Assembly: GCF_019977355.1 (NCBI RefSeq)
Contig: NZ_AP024655.1
Coordinates: 4,154,001 to 4,218,000, forward strand
Length of the DNA: 64,000 nt
DNA from: Arthrobacter sp. NicSoilB8
Lineage (GTDB): Bacteria; Actinomycetota; Actinomycetes; Actinomycetales; Micrococcaceae
Direction of reading: 5' to 3'
A program made the translations under genes and the position numbers. Positions 17,139-26,370 of the stretch are shown in pieces. Positions within the stretch are counted from its first letter, which is position 1; the number at the start of each line of letters is the position of its first letter. Under the pieces are notes generated by a model. The model saw nothing but the letters and a program-made list of their open reading frames with translations, was not told the origin of the DNA and did no database searches.

Positions 17139-18470
17139 TTACTTTCCGATCGTCGCGTTCATCGTGGCGACGAACTGCTCCGGGGTGATCTTCTTCAGGA
17201 ATATCTGGTCGAGGTTGGCCAGCATGGCGTCACCCTGCGCCGGGCTGAGCGCCTGGTCCCAGGAGAGGGTGAAGCTCGGGGCGTCCTTGGCCATGCCGTA
17301 GACGTAGGTCAGGAAGTCCTTGTCCGGGGATGCGGCGAGCTTGCTTTCGATGCCCTTGACGACGGGCACGGCCCCGGAGTCGATGAGGCTCTGGATGTTG
17401 CTGTCGGAGAACATGCCGTCCTTCACGAATCCGAGGGCGGCTTTCTTCTGGCCTTCGGTGGCCTTAGAGGAGATGGACCAGAAGTTGGACGGGTTGCCCA
17501 CCACGTTGGCCGGGTCTCCCTTGCCGCCGGAGACTGTGGGGAAGGTGGTGTAGCCGAGCTTGCCGCTCTTGACGAAGTCGGCGGCGTCTTTCTTCATGCT
17601 CTGGTAGATCCAGCCGCCCTGCAGGATCATGGCCGACTTTCCGGTGTACAGCAGCGCCTGGTCGGCGTTGCTGTCCGCCGCGATGGACGAGAAGCCGTTG
17701 ACGAAGCCGCCGGCGTCCACGAGCTGCTGGATCTTGGTCAGCGCCTCGGTGACCGCGGGGTCGGACCATGCGTCGGGCTTGTTGGCGGCGATGTTGGCGA
17801 AGACCTCCGGGCCGCCGATGCGCTCCACGAGGTACTCCAGCCACATCAGATCCGGCCACCTGGACTGGCCGCCAAGTGAGAACGGAGCAATGCCTGCGGC
17901 CTTGAACTTCGGCACCAGTGCCATCAGCTCGTCCCAGGTCTTGGGAGCCTCGGCCCCCACCTTGGCGAAGACGTCCTTGTTGAAGTACAGCACCACGGGC
18001 TGCACGTTGTTGTTGGGCAGGGCGTAGGTCTTGCCGTCGATGACGCCGTTTTTCAGTACCGCCGGGAGGTAGCGGTCCTGCACGCCGGGGTTTTCCTTCA
18101 AAAACGCGGAGAGATCATCAACTTGTCCGGCGTCCACGTAGGATTTCAGCACGCCGCCGCCCCAGCCGTAGATGAAGGTGGGACCCTGGCCGGCGCCGAC
18201 GGCGGTGCGCACCTTGGTCTTGTAGGCGTCGTTCGCGAAGAAATCCAGCTTGATGGACGAATCCGGGTGGGCGGAGTTCCAGTCTGTGACGGACTTCTGC
18301 AGCACGGGCTGGTTGCCGCCCGTCAGGCCCCACATGGTGGCGGAGTCGGCGCTCGCGGCGGTGCCGGCCGGGCCGCTGGAGCCGCAGGCGGCCAGGCTGA
18401 GTGAAACTGCCGCCGCGGAAACGGCGATCGCGGCACGGCGAAACGTACGGTTTTTCATCTGGGATTCCAT
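17139..18470 (-). CDS. ABC transporter sugar-binding lipoprotein
   Basis: A 443-residue extracytoplasmic solute-binding protein (family 1). The signal peptide ends in the lipobox LAAC with Cys29, so it is lipid-anchored. The ATG at 18470 is favoured over the internal ATG because GGAGG lies just upstream. ANDAYKTKVRTAVGAGQGPTF is the typical early strand, and a Trp/Tyr-rich region such as WGGGVLKSY fits sugar stacking. It is the first gene of the importer operon and its promoter region carries two operator-like palindromes. The ligand is not predictable. Confidence 0.9.
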   Translation of the reverse strand: MESQMKNRTFRRAAIAVSAAAVSLSLAACGSSGPAGTAASADSATMWGLTGGNQPVLQKSVTDWNSAHPDSSIKLDFFANDAYKTKVRTAVGAGQGPTFIYGWGGGVLKSYVDAGQVDDLSAFLKENPGVQDRYLPAVLKNGVIDGKTYALPNNNVQPVVLYFNKDVFAKVGAEAPKTWDELMALVPKFKAAGIAPFSLGGQSRWPDLMWLEYLVERIGGPEVFANIAANKPDAWSDPAVTEALTKIQQLVDAGGFVNGFSSIAADSNADQALLYTGKSAMILQGGWIYQSMKKDAADFVKSGKLGYTTFPTVSGGKGDPANVVGNPSNFWSISSKATEGQKKAALGFVKDGMFSDSNIQSLIDSGAVPVVKGIESKLAASPDKDFLTYVYGMAKDAPSFTLSWDQALSPAQGDAMLANLDQIFLKKITPEQFVATMNATIGK

Positions 18471-18574
18471 TCGTCCTCCGGGTTCTGCGCTGAGGTCCCG
18501 GTTGTGAGTGGCGGCAGGCCAGCCTGTCTCGAAGAAGACTGCGCTGCCGCTGTTGATGGGTGAAGCTAGATTTT

Positions 18575-18586
18575 CGAAAAGTTTCG
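18575..18586. promoter_or_regulatory. LacI operator candidate 1 (CGAAA-NN-TTTCG)
   Basis: The palindrome CGAAAAGTTTCG has the same arms and 2-base centre as the site at 18719-18730. It lies just upstream of the binding-protein gene within its weak promoter (TTTACG, 16 bases, TAGCTT on the minus strand). It is likely bound by the LacI encoded at 18748. Confidence 0.55.
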
Positions 18587-18718
18587 TAAAAGTCTGCGAC
18601 TTGTGAAACTAAAGTAACCGTGACTGCGGTCACAGTCAAGGGCGGATTCGGAACCTGGAGGTGTTACATGAACCGCACGCTTGACGCGAAGGGCAAAGCA
18701 CGCCAGACTGCTTCGTAT

Positions 18719-18730
18719 CGAAATATTTCG
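18719..18730. promoter_or_regulatory. LacI operator candidate 2 (CGAAA-NN-TTTCG)
   Basis: The site CGAAATATTTCG is part of a perfect 14-bp palindrome (18718-18731) ending 16 bases before the regulator's GTG. A TTGACG at 18681-18686 could be the -35 of that gene. With the matching site 144 bases away, a DNA loop repressing both divergent genes is possible. Confidence 0.6.
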
Positions 18731-18747
18731 AAAACACAGGAGATATC

Positions 18748-19782
18748 GTGTCAATAGTTCAGGGTCCCGGCAGGCCAACGCTTGCGGCCGTCGCCCGCGA
18801 GGCCGGCGTCTCCTCCCCCACGGTCTCCAAGGTGATCAACGGGCGGGAAGACGTGGCGGAGACCACCAGGGCCAAGGTTCTGGCGGCACTGGAGCAACTG
18901 GGCTACCAGTCTCCCCAGCAGCGCAAGAAGGCCGACGGACGGACGGCCATCGTGGAAGTGGTGTTCGACTCCCTGTACTCGGCCTACGCCGTCGAGGTCC
19001 TGAACGGGATCCTGGAGCAGGCCGCCTCGACCGACGTCGAAGTGCTCCTCGATGTGACCGGGCACCAGCCGGCCGTGACGCTCAGTCCGGAGCGGCGGGC
19101 CCAGCGCATTCTGGATGAAGGCCGGGTCGGCCTGATTGTGGTGACGTCCGGGTTCAGCACGGCCCAGCTGCACGCCTTCCGCCGGCGGCACATCCCCGTG
19201 GTGGTGATCGATCCGCTCAACCCGCCGCCGCCGGAGGTGGTCAGCGTGGGGGCCACCAACTGGGCCGGCGGCAAGGCAGCCACCGAGCACCTGCTGGAAC
19301 TCGGCCACCGGCGGATCGCATACATTGGCGGACCGGAGACGGCCGAGTGCAATCAGGCGCGCCTGCACGGGTACATGGCGGCCCTCATGGCCGGCGGAGT
19401 CGAGGTGCGGCCCGACTACGTCTTGCTGGACAAGTTCCGCCCCGAGCACGGAATCCGCAGCCTCAAGACACTCCTGGCCCTCCCCGAGCCCCCGACCGCC
19501 ATTTTCGCCGGCAGCGACAGCATCGGACTCGGCGTCCTGGCCGAGGCCCGCAGGCACGGCATGCGGATCCCCGAGGACCTCAGCCTGGTCGGTTTCGACG
19601 GCACCTACCAGGCCGAGCAGTCCATCCCGGCCCTGACCACCGTGGCGCAGCCGCTGCAGGAGATGGGCCGCGCCGCCCTGCGCACCGTTCTCCGCCAGGC
19701 CAACGGCGAGGAGCTTGATTCGCAGCGGGTGGAACTTGCCACCCATCTCATCGTCCGGGACTCGACGGCGCCTCCTGCATGA
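18748..19782 (+). CDS. LacI-family repressor of the importer operon
   Basis: A 344-residue LacI/PurR-type regulator. The N-terminal helix-turn-helix is [20 protein letters not shown], with the hinge near ALEQLGYQS, followed by a periplasmic-binding-protein-like sugar domain ([31 protein letters not shown]). The GTG start has CAGGAG at the right distance. It is divergent from the ABC/ThuA operon and probably represses it. Its last 35 bases overlap the 3' end of xylB on the other strand. Confidence 0.92.
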   Translation: MSIVQGPGRPTLAAVAREAGVSSPTVSKVINGREDVAETTRAKVLAALEQLGYQSPQQRKKADGRTAIVEVVFDSLYSAYAVEVLNGILEQAASTDVEVLLDVTGHQPAVTLSPERRAQRILDEGRVGLIVVTSGFSTAQLHAFRRRHIPVVVIDPLNPPPPEVVSVGATNWAGGKAATEHLLELGHRRIAYIGGPETAECNQARLHGYMAALMAGGVEVRPDYVLLDKFRPEHGIRSLKTLLALPEPPTAIFAGSDSIGLGVLAEARRHGMRIPEDLSLVGFDGTYQAEQSIPALTTVAQPLQEMGRAALRTVLRQANGEELDSQRVELATHLIVRDSTAPPA

Positions 19783-21352
19783 CGTGGCCGCTCGCCACCA
19801 GGTAGTTCTGCAGTATTTCCGGCCGGAAGTCCGGCGCCGGCGCGGCGTCGACCGCGACGGGCCAGTCCGGCCGGTTGCCGCCGTGCGCCCACGCCGCCTG
19901 GACTGCCGCACCCCGGGCCACGTACTCCCCGGGGCTGGGGATCACCACCGGCAGATCGAAGACCTGGGCCGCGATGGCCTGCACCGCAGGGTTCTGCACG
20001 GCGCCGCCGATCAGGAGCAGGCGTGTTGCCGCGTCGCTGTGTTCCCGCAGGGAATCCAGCCCGCCGGACAGTCCGCAGAGCATGCCTTCGATGGCAGCCC
20101 GGGCCAAGTTGCTCCGGGTGCTGGAGGCGATGCTGAGCCCGTGCAGGCTGGCCTTGGCGTGGGGCAGGTTGGGCGTGCGCTCACCTTCGAAATACGGCAC
20201 CAGCACCACGCCGCCGGCGCCGGGTTCGGCTTCAAGGGCCAGCCGCGACAGTTCGTCGAAGTCCACGCCCAAGAGACCGGCCACGGAACTGAGCACCCGC
20301 GCGGCATTGAGGGTCACGGCGATGGGCAGGTACTCGCCGCTGGCGTCCGCGAAGCCTGCCACGGTTCCGCTGGGATCGGCAACGGGCTGCGCCGCCACGG
20401 AGAACACCGTGCCGCTGGTGCCCACGGACACCACCACGTCTCCAGGCCCGGCCCCCAGGCCCAGGGCGGCCGCCGCGTTGTCCCCGGCGCCGGCACCGAG
20501 CAGGACCCGGGGCCCGGTTCCGGCAGAGCCGGACAGCTCAGAGCCGGACCCCGCAGAGCCGGACCCCGCAGAGCCGGACAGCACAGCGGCGGACAGCACA
20601 GCGGCGGATCCGAAGCAGCCGGGGTGGATTTCGCCGGCAGCGTCGCCGGGGCCGAGAACCCGGGGCAGGACCACGGTGCCCGGATCCCCCGGCCCGGCGT
20701 CCCCGGCGGCCTCCCTGGCGTCCCGGCCGAAGGCGAGCTTGAACAGCTCGAGATCGTACCCGCCGGCCGAGGGGCTCCAATAGCCCGTTCCGCTGGCATC
20801 CGACCGGTCCGTCGTGAGCTGGTCCAGGTCCGGGCCCAGGGGGCTGGAGCCTGCCGGGCCGTAGCCGCGCAGCCGCCACGTCAGCCAGTCGTGGGGCAGC
20901 GCAACGGCCGCCACCCGGTCCGCCAGTTCCGGCTCGTGCTCCCGGACCCAGCGGACCTTCGTGATGGTGAAGGAGGCCACCGGGACCAGACCGGTCCTGC
21001 GGGCGAAGTCGTCCGCCCCCACTTCGTCGGTGAGGGCGGCCGCGGCCCCCGCCGAGCGGGTGTCGTTCCACAACAGGGCCGGGCGCACCACGTTGCCGGC
21101 GTGATCCAGCAGCACCATGCCGTGCTGCTGGCCCCCCACCGAGAGTGCGCAGACGTCCGCCAGACCGCCGGCGTCGTCGAACGCTTCTGACAAGGCCCGC
21201 CACCAGTGGTCCGGGTGGACCTCTGTTCCGTCCGGGTGGGCGGCGCGGCCCTCGCGGAGCAGCGCGCCGCTGCCGGCGTCCAGGATCACCACCTTGCAGC
21301 TTTGGGTGGAGGAGTCGACGCCGGCAACGAGAGTCATGGGAGCAGCCGTCAC
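19748..21352 (-). CDS. xylB: Xylulokinase
   Basis: A 534-residue FGGY kinase that phosphorylates D-xylulose to D-xylulose 5-phosphate. [15 protein letters not shown] (from residue 8) is the phosphate-1 loop, [12 protein letters not shown] binds substrate and [13 protein letters not shown] near 290 lies in the ATP half. It follows xylA after 4 bases, and the pair is a classic xylose operon. Inside the first domain, between CFGS and RVLLGAG, sits a Ser/Gly/Ala-rich insert produced by a 15-base tandem repeat (20526-20600), which makes the protein longer than usual. The end overlaps the convergent lacI gene by 35 bases. Confidence 0.92.
   Translation of the reverse strand: MTAAPMTLVAGVDSSTQSCKVVILDAGSGALLREGRAAHPDGTEVHPDHWWRALSEAFDDAGGLADVCALSVGGQQHGMVLLDHAGNVVRPALLWNDTRSAGAAAALTDEVGADDFARRTGLVPVASFTITKVRWVREHEPELADRVAAVALPHDWLTWRLRGYGPAGSSPLGPDLDQLTTDRSDASGTGYWSPSAGGYDLELFKLAFGRDAREAAGDAGPGDPGTVVLPRVLGPGDAAGEIHPGCFGSAAVLSAAVLSGSAGSGSAGSGSELSGSAGTGPRVLLGAGAGDNAAAALGLGAGPGDVVVSVGTSGTVFSVAAQPVADPSGTVAGFADASGEYLPIAVTLNAARVLSSVAGLLGVDFDELSRLALEAEPGAGGVVLVPYFEGERTPNLPHAKASLHGLSIASSTRSNLARAAIEGMLCGLSGGLDSLREHSDAATRLLLIGGAVQNPAVQAIAAQVFDLPVVIPSPGEYVARGAAVQAAWAHGGNRPDWPVAVDAAPAPDFRPEILQNYLVASGHVMQEAPSSPGR
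20526..20600. repeat. 15-bp imperfect tandem repeat (five units) inside xylB
   Basis: Five 15-base units run end to end: GAGCCGGACAGCTCA, two copies of GAGCCGGACCCCGCA, GAGCCGGACAGCACA, then GCGGCGGACAGCACA. All keep the reading frame and encode a Gly/Ser/Ala-rich loop in xylulokinase. The period matches the repeats in two other sugar genes of the window. Confidence 0.85.
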
Positions 21353-21356
21353 GGTG

Positions 21357-22547
21357 TTAGCGGGCGCCGAGCAGGTGCTCGATGAAGAGCTGCTGCAGCT
21401 TCACGAAACCGAAGCCCTTGCCGCCGAAGTAGGCGTCGGCGTCGAAGTCCTCGTAGGAAGCACGGTCGGCGCGGAGCTGTTCGTACCCTTCGCCCGGGTT
21501 GAGCGTGGGTTCGTTGATTTCCGCAACGCGCGAGGCCTGCAGCGCGGCCTGGACCTCGGGGTCTGCGCGGAAGGCCTTGGCGCGTTCCTTGAGCAGCAGG
21601 TAGGTCTGCATGTTGGCGGCGGCGGAGTCCCACACGCCGTCGATGTCCTCGGTGCGGCTGGGCTTGTAGTCGAAGTGGCGCGGGCCGTCGTAGGCGGGTC
21701 CGCCGTCGGGGCCGCCGTTTTCGAGCAGGTCCACCAGGGAGAACGCGTTCTGCAGGTCTCCGTGGCCGAACACCAGGTCCTGGTCGAACTTGATGCTGCG
21801 CTGGCCGTTGAGGTCGATGTGGAAGAGCTTGCCCTGGTAGAGCGCCTGGGCGATGCCGTGGGTGAAGTTCAGCCCGGCCATCTGTTCGTGCCCGGTTTCG
21901 GGGTTGATGCCCACCAGTTCCGGGCGTTCCAGGGTTTCGATGAACGCCAGGGCGTGGCCCAGGGTGGGGAGCAGAATGTCGCCGCGGGGTTCGTTGGGCT
22001 TGGGCTCGATGGCGAACCGGATGTTGTAGCCCTTGTCCGTGACGTAGTCGCCCAGCAGGTTCACGGCCTCGCGGTAGCGTTCCAGGGCGCCGCGGATGTC
22101 CTTGGCGGCGTCGTATTCGCTGCCTTCGCGGCCGCCCCACATGACGAACGTTTCGGCACCAAGCTCGGCGGCGAGGTCGATGTTGTCCAGCACTTTGCGC
22201 AGGGCGAAGCGCCGGACGCCACGGTCGTTGCTGGTGAAGCCGCCGTCCTTGAAGACCGGGTGGCTGAAGAGGTTGGTGGTGACCATCGGCACGATCATCC
22301 CGGTGGCCTTCAGCGCACCGGTCAGCCGGTCGATTTCGCGTTGGCGGTCAGCGGCGGAGCAGCCGAAAGGAAAGAGGTCGTTGTCGTGGAAGGTGATGCC
22401 GTAGGCGCCGAGGTCGCTGAGCCGGTTGACGGCCTCCACCGTGTCCAGGGGCGGGCGGGTGGCCGAGCCGAACTGGTCCTGGGCCTCCCAGCCCACTGTC
22501 CAGAGGCCGAAGGAAAACTTGTCGTCACGGGTGGGCTGAATCGCCAT
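21357..22547 (-). CDS. xylA: Xylose isomerase
   Basis: A 396-residue xylose isomerase, the usual length in actinobacteria, converting D-xylose to D-xylulose. [14 protein letters not shown] near residue 50 holds the catalytic His/Asp pair, [10 protein letters not shown] comes near 137, and [10 protein letters not shown] near 180 contains the metal-binding Glu and Lys. The ATG at 22547 has GGAG about 7 bases upstream. It is the first gene of the xyl operon, with a good promoter and a palindrome at 22614-22655. The ROK regulator at 24102 is the obvious candidate repressor. Confidence 0.95.
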   Translation of the reverse strand: MAIQPTRDDKFSFGLWTVGWEAQDQFGSATRPPLDTVEAVNRLSDLGAYGITFHDNDLFPFGCSAADRQREIDRLTGALKATGMIVPMVTTNLFSHPVFKDGGFTSNDRGVRRFALRKVLDNIDLAAELGAETFVMWGGREGSEYDAAKDIRGALERYREAVNLLGDYVTDKGYNIRFAIEPKPNEPRGDILLPTLGHALAFIETLERPELVGINPETGHEQMAGLNFTHGIAQALYQGKLFHIDLNGQRSIKFDQDLVFGHGDLQNAFSLVDLLENGGPDGGPAYDGPRHFDYKPSRTEDIDGVWDSAAANMQTYLLLKERAKAFRADPEVQAALQASRVAEINEPTLNPGEGYEQLRADRASYEDFDADAYFGGKGFGFVKLQQLFIEHLLGAR

Positions 22548-22613
22548 TGAATGCTCCGAGGGTAGGTGTGGTTGGTGGGTAGGTGTGGGTGGGGAATCGA
22601 GTTTCGCAATGAA

Positions 22614-22655
22614 TTGTTCTAGACACAAACATATTATGGATTTCCGTGGTGTCAA
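22614..22655 (-). promoter_or_regulatory. xylA promoter with overlapping operator
   Basis: On the minus strand a perfect -35 TTGACA (22655-22650) is followed after 16 bases by TATGTT (22633-22628). The imperfect palindrome TTGTGTCTAGAACAA (22628-22614) begins at the last base of the -10 element, the position expected for a repressor site, probably for the ROK/XylR-type protein. The 5' leader downstream is G/T-rich with short GGTGGGTAGGTGTGG repeats. Confidence 0.7.
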
Positions 22656-22804
22656 CCACATGCCTGCCGAGAAGTTGGGTAATCTTGCCTGCGCCCTAGA
22701 GGTTTGAGCCGCCGACTGTTATGTTGTGAATGACAGCAAATAGCGCCGTGGCGTGCCTTGATCGGACCGCCGCGACGCCGCCGGCATTGCAGGCAGGCCC
22801 TCGA

Positions 22805-24091
22805 ATGAAGGATTCAACCGTGATCGATCAGATGGTGACCGCACGCAACTGGGCGGGAAACTACGGCTACCGGGCGCCGCGAATCGCCCATCCTGCGAGC
22901 ATGGCGGAACTGCAGGACTTGGTGGCCGGCGCCGGGAACGTCCGCGCACTGGGATCCCGCCATTCCTTCAACGACATTGCCGACACCGCCGGAACCCTGG
23001 TGGTGCTGGATGCGCTCGACGCCGGCATCAGCATCGATACGCAGAACATGACCGTCACGGTCAGCGGCGGCACGCGCTACGGAACGCTCGCGGCGGAGCT
23101 CCAGCGCAAGGGCTTCGCCCTCCACAACCTCGCCTCACTTCCCCACATTTCGGTGGCCGGGGCTGTCGCCACCGCCACCCATGGCTCGGGCGACGGCAAC
23201 GGGAACCTCGCCACCGCCGTGGCAGCGCTGGAGCTGGTCACCGCCGACGGCACCGTCCTCACGGCCCGGCGCGGCGACGCCGACTTCGCCGGCATGGTGG
23301 TGGGGCTGGGCGCGCTCGGCATCGTCAGCCGCCTGACCCTGGACATCCAGCCCAGCTTCGATGTTGCCCAGAGTGTCTTTGAGGGCCTTGACTGGGAACA
23401 GGTCCTGGACAGCTTCGACGCCCTGACGTCCTCGGCCTACAGCGTGAGCCTGTTCACCGACTGGAGCGGGGAGACAGTAGGTCAGGCATGGCTCAAGAAC
23501 CGCACGGACCAGGCGGTGCTGCCCGCCGGACTGCCGGAGTTCTTCTCCGGCACGCCCGCCAGCCAGGCCCGGCACCCGCTGCCCGGCGTGTCCGGAAGCA
23601 ACTGCACTCAGCAGCTCGGTGTTCCCGGGCCGTGGTCGGACAGGCTCGCCCACTTCCGGATGGAATTCACCCCGAGTAAGGGCGACGAGCTGCAGAGCGA
23701 ATACTTGATCCCCCGCGAGCATGCCGTGGAAGCCATCCGCACCATGCGAAGCCTCTCCGGGACGGTCACTCCCCTGCTCTTGGTCGGGGAAATCCGCACC
23801 ATAGCGGCTGACCAGCTGTGGCTCAGCCCCAACTACGGCCGGGACGGGATCGGCCTGCACTTCACCTGGCGCCAGGACGAGCCCGCGGTCGAGGCCATCC
23901 TGCCGCTCCTTGAAGCGGAACTGGCCCCGTTCGGCGCCCGGCCGCATTGGGGCAAACTGTTCGACGGCGGCGCGGCCAGCCTCGCGCCGCTGTATCCCCG
24001 CTTTGCCGACTTCACGGCGCTGGCCCGCCGGCTGGATCCGGCCGGTAAGTTCCGCAACGCATTCCTGGACCGCACGGTGTTCGGCCGCTGA
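22805..24091 (+). CDS. FAD-dependent alditol (xylitol) oxidase
   Basis: A VAO-type flavoprotein close to Streptomyces alditol oxidase AldO. From the ATG at 22805 it has 428 residues. VRALGSRHSFND carries the His (53) that binds FAD covalently, LPHISVAGAVATATHGSG follows, and the active-site pairs GEIRTI (Glu, Arg) and HWGKLF (Lys) match AldO. It oxidises polyols such as xylitol to the aldose with release of H2O2, so it would feed D-xylose to xylA/xylB, which are divergently transcribed. Starts at 22730 and 22832 are also possible, and no ribosome binding site is decisive. One change near the FAD His (GSRHS for GSGHS) is notable. Confidence 0.85.
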   Translation: MKDSTVIDQMVTARNWAGNYGYRAPRIAHPASMAELQDLVAGAGNVRALGSRHSFNDIADTAGTLVVLDALDAGISIDTQNMTVTVSGGTRYGTLAAELQRKGFALHNLASLPHISVAGAVATATHGSGDGNGNLATAVAALELVTADGTVLTARRGDADFAGMVVGLGALGIVSRLTLDIQPSFDVAQSVFEGLDWEQVLDSFDALTSSAYSVSLFTDWSGETVGQAWLKNRTDQAVLPAGLPEFFSGTPASQARHPLPGVSGSNCTQQLGVPGPWSDRLAHFRMEFTPSKGDELQSEYLIPREHAVEAIRTMRSLSGTVTPLLLVGEIRTIAADQLWLSPNYGRDGIGLHFTWRQDEPAVEAILPLLEAELAPFGARPHWGKLFDGGAASLAPLYPRFADFTALARRLDPAGKFRNAFLDRTVFGR

Positions 24092-24101
24092 TAGTGTCAC
24101 G

Positions 24102-25346
24102 ATGATGCCTCCACGTACCCCTGCTTCCGCCCCGGCCGGCGAGCCGGATCCGTCGCGCCGGAACAATCTGTCGCTGCTGACCTCCCTCGTCCATCACCAC
24201 GGCGTCCTCAGCCGCGCCCAGCTGACCCGGCACACGGGGCTGAACCGCTCCACCGTCGGGACGCTGATCGGACAGCTCATCTCCTTGGGCGTGGTCTATG
24301 AAACGGCGCCCGCCGGCGAGGGGCAAGTGGGCAGGCCCAGCCCCGAGGTCCATCCCAGCCCGTCGATTGCGGCGCTGGCCGTCAATCCGGAAGTCGACGC
24401 CGTCACCATCGGCCTGGTCAGCCTCGGCGGGAAGGTACAAAAGAAGATCCGCTTCGAAACCGAACGGATTCCGAGCGCCCGGGAAGCGGTGAACATCGCC
24501 TCGGCCGTCATCGCCGGGATGCGCTCCGAACTGGACGCGTCGTACCGGATCACCGGCGTGGGCATGGCCGTGCCCGGCCTGGTGAACCGCGACGACGGTC
24601 TCGTGCGGCACGCGCCGCACCTGGGCTGGCGCAATGAGCCGGTCGCCCGGATGCTGAGCGAAGCCACCGGCTACCCGTGCCAGGCCGCCAACGACGCCTC
24701 CCTGGGCGCCGAGGCCGAGCTGATTTTCGGTGCCGGCGCCGGCCAGGGGAACCTGATCTATCTCAACGGCGGCGCCAGCGGCATTGGCGGCGGGATCATC
24801 GCCGACGGACACCTGCTCCGGGGCGCCTCCGGCTACGCCGGGGAACTCGGCCACACCTTCGTCCGCTCCGGAGGCACCACCTGCCACTGCGGCGCCACGG
24901 GCTGCCTGGAAACCGAAGTCTCCCAGTCCCGCCTCCTGGGGCTGGCCGGTCTGAGCAGCGGCGACACCGCCGACCTTGAACAGGCCCTCGGCACCAGCAA
25001 CAGTGCCGAGGTCAACGACGAAGTCGCCCGCCAGCTCATGTATCTGGGCATCGCCCTGCGCAATGCCGTGAATATCTTCAACCCCGAGGCAATCGTCCTC
25101 GACGGATTCCTCGGGACGCTGCACGCCCTCGCCCCGGCGTCGCTGGGCGGAATGCTGCTGTCCGAAGCCATGGACGGCCCCGCCGGCCAGGTCAAGATCT
25201 ACCGTGCGGCGCTCGGTTCCGATCTGATGATGATCGGGGCCGCGGAGCTAGCCTTCGCGCAGTTCCTGGCCGATCCGGCCGGCCTTGGCACTATCACCGG
25301 CACCTCTGCAGGCACCGCGCCCGCCCCCACGACACAGACAGGCTGA
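24102..25346 (+). CDS. ROK-family transcriptional repressor (XylR type)
   Basis: A 414-residue ROK regulator. The N-terminal winged helix (HHGVLSRAQLTRHTGLNRSTV) precedes a sugar-kinase-like effector domain with GVGMAVPGLVNRDDG, a glycine loop NGGASGIGGGII and the zinc-binding CHCGATGCLE near residue 265. The start is the first of two adjacent ATGs, 10 bases after the oxidase gene, and it is followed 2 bases later by the epimerase gene. Its position in a xylitol/xylose cluster makes it the likely xylose-responsive repressor of xylAB, using the palindrome in front of xylA. Confidence 0.88.
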   Translation: MMPPRTPASAPAGEPDPSRRNNLSLLTSLVHHHGVLSRAQLTRHTGLNRSTVGTLIGQLISLGVVYETAPAGEGQVGRPSPEVHPSPSIAALAVNPEVDAVTIGLVSLGGKVQKKIRFETERIPSAREAVNIASAVIAGMRSELDASYRITGVGMAVPGLVNRDDGLVRHAPHLGWRNEPVARMLSEATGYPCQAANDASLGAEAELIFGAGAGQGNLIYLNGGASGIGGGIIADGHLLRGASGYAGELGHTFVRSGGTTCHCGATGCLETEVSQSRLLGLAGLSSGDTADLEQALGTSNSAEVNDEVARQLMYLGIALRNAVNIFNPEAIVLDGFLGTLHALAPASLGGMLLSEAMDGPAGQVKIYRAALGSDLMMIGAAELAFAQFLADPAGLGTITGTSAGTAPAPTTQTG

Positions 25347-25348
25347 CC

Positions 25349-26353
25349 GTGCTGAACAAAACCGTGCAGGACCAGACCCTGCAGAACGAGACCCCGCAGA
25401 ACGAAACCCTGCAGGACCAGAGCATTTCGCCGATGGGCGAGAACTTTGAACTTCACGCCACGCTCGGAGGCCGCCGCCAAAGGGCAGTCGTGACGGAAAT
25501 CGCCGCCAGCCTGCGCGCCCTCGAAATCGACGGCATCGCCCTCCTGCAGGACTACCCCGCCGAGTCCGGGCCGCCGTCGTGCGCCGGCTGGGTCCTCGTC
25601 CCGTGGCCCAACCGGGTGGCCGACGGCCAGTGGACCTACGACGGCGATCCGCAGCAGCTGGACATCACGGAACCGGGCAACGGCAATGCCCTGCACGGGC
25701 TGCTGTTCGACGCCTCGTACACCGTCACGCACCGAACGCCGGACAGTATCACGCTCGCTGCCGATGTCACGCCTGCCCGGGGTTACCCCTTCGAACTCGC
25801 CACGGCGGTCCGCTACCAGCTCACAGAGGACGGGCTTCGTGTCACCCACAGCCTGACCAATACGGGCAGCCGGGCTGCCCCGGCCGCAGTCGGAGCGCAC
25901 CCCTTCCTCAAGCTGGGCGCTGTGCCGACGGAAGACCTGACGCTCGTCATCAATGCGGACACCCATATCGAGGTCGATAACCGGCTGAACCCGACGGGCG
26001 CCACGGCAGATGTTCACGGGACCCGGCACGATTTCAGGACCGGCCAACGAGTCGGCGCCGTCGCCCTCGACGATGCGTGGAGTAACGTCCGCCGGGAACC
26101 GGACGGCAGCTCGCTGCACTATCTTCAAGCCCCGGACGGCAGCCAGGTGCAACTGTTCATGGACGCGTCCTTCGGCTACATTCAGGCTTTCACCACCCGC
26201 GTCTTCCCCACCGACGGCGGCCCGGTCACGGCAGTGGCCGTGGAACCGATGACGGCCCCTGCCGATGCCCTCAACAGCGGCGAAGGCCTGCGCTGGCTGG
26301 CCCCCGGCGAGACGTGGAGACTTAGCTGGGGTATCCGCTACCGGCTGCCCTGA
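25349..26353 (+). CDS. Aldose 1-epimerase family protein
   Basis: A 334-residue galactose-mutarotase-fold protein. GWVLVPWPNRVADGQW near residue 80, the catalytic-type His in GNALHGLLFD near 115, VGAHPFLKLG near 180 and the C-terminal VAVEPMTAPADAL (Glu) are the expected blocks. It would interconvert the alpha and beta forms of the aldose (xylose). The GTG start lies 2 bases after the ROK gene, so the two are coupled. The first 25 residues are a repeat-derived tail (TLQNE-type pentapeptides) not found in the family. A start at the ATG of SPMGENFEL would omit it, but that site has no ribosome binding site. Confidence 0.85.
   Translation: MLNKTVQDQTLQNETPQNETLQDQSISPMGENFELHATLGGRRQRAVVTEIAASLRALEIDGIALLQDYPAESGPPSCAGWVLVPWPNRVADGQWTYDGDPQQLDITEPGNGNALHGLLFDASYTVTHRTPDSITLAADVTPARGYPFELATAVRYQLTEDGLRVTHSLTNTGSRAAPAAVGAHPFLKLGAVPTEDLTLVINADTHIEVDNRLNPTGATADVHGTRHDFRTGQRVGAVALDDAWSNVRREPDGSSLHYLQAPDGSQVQLFMDASFGYIQAFTTRVFPTDGGPVTAVAVEPMTAPADALNSGEGLRWLAPGETWRLSWGIRYRLP
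25361..25420. repeat. 15-bp tandem repeat (four units) at the 5' end of the epimerase gene
   Basis: Four 15-base units start 12 bases after the GTG: ACCGTGCAGGACCAG, ACCCTGCAGAACGAG, ACCCCGCAGAACGAA, ACCCTGCAGGACCAG. They encode variants of a Thr-Leu-Gln-Asn-Glu pentapeptide and keep frame. Confidence 0.88.
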
Positions 26354-26370
26354 GCCGGGAGCACGGCCCG

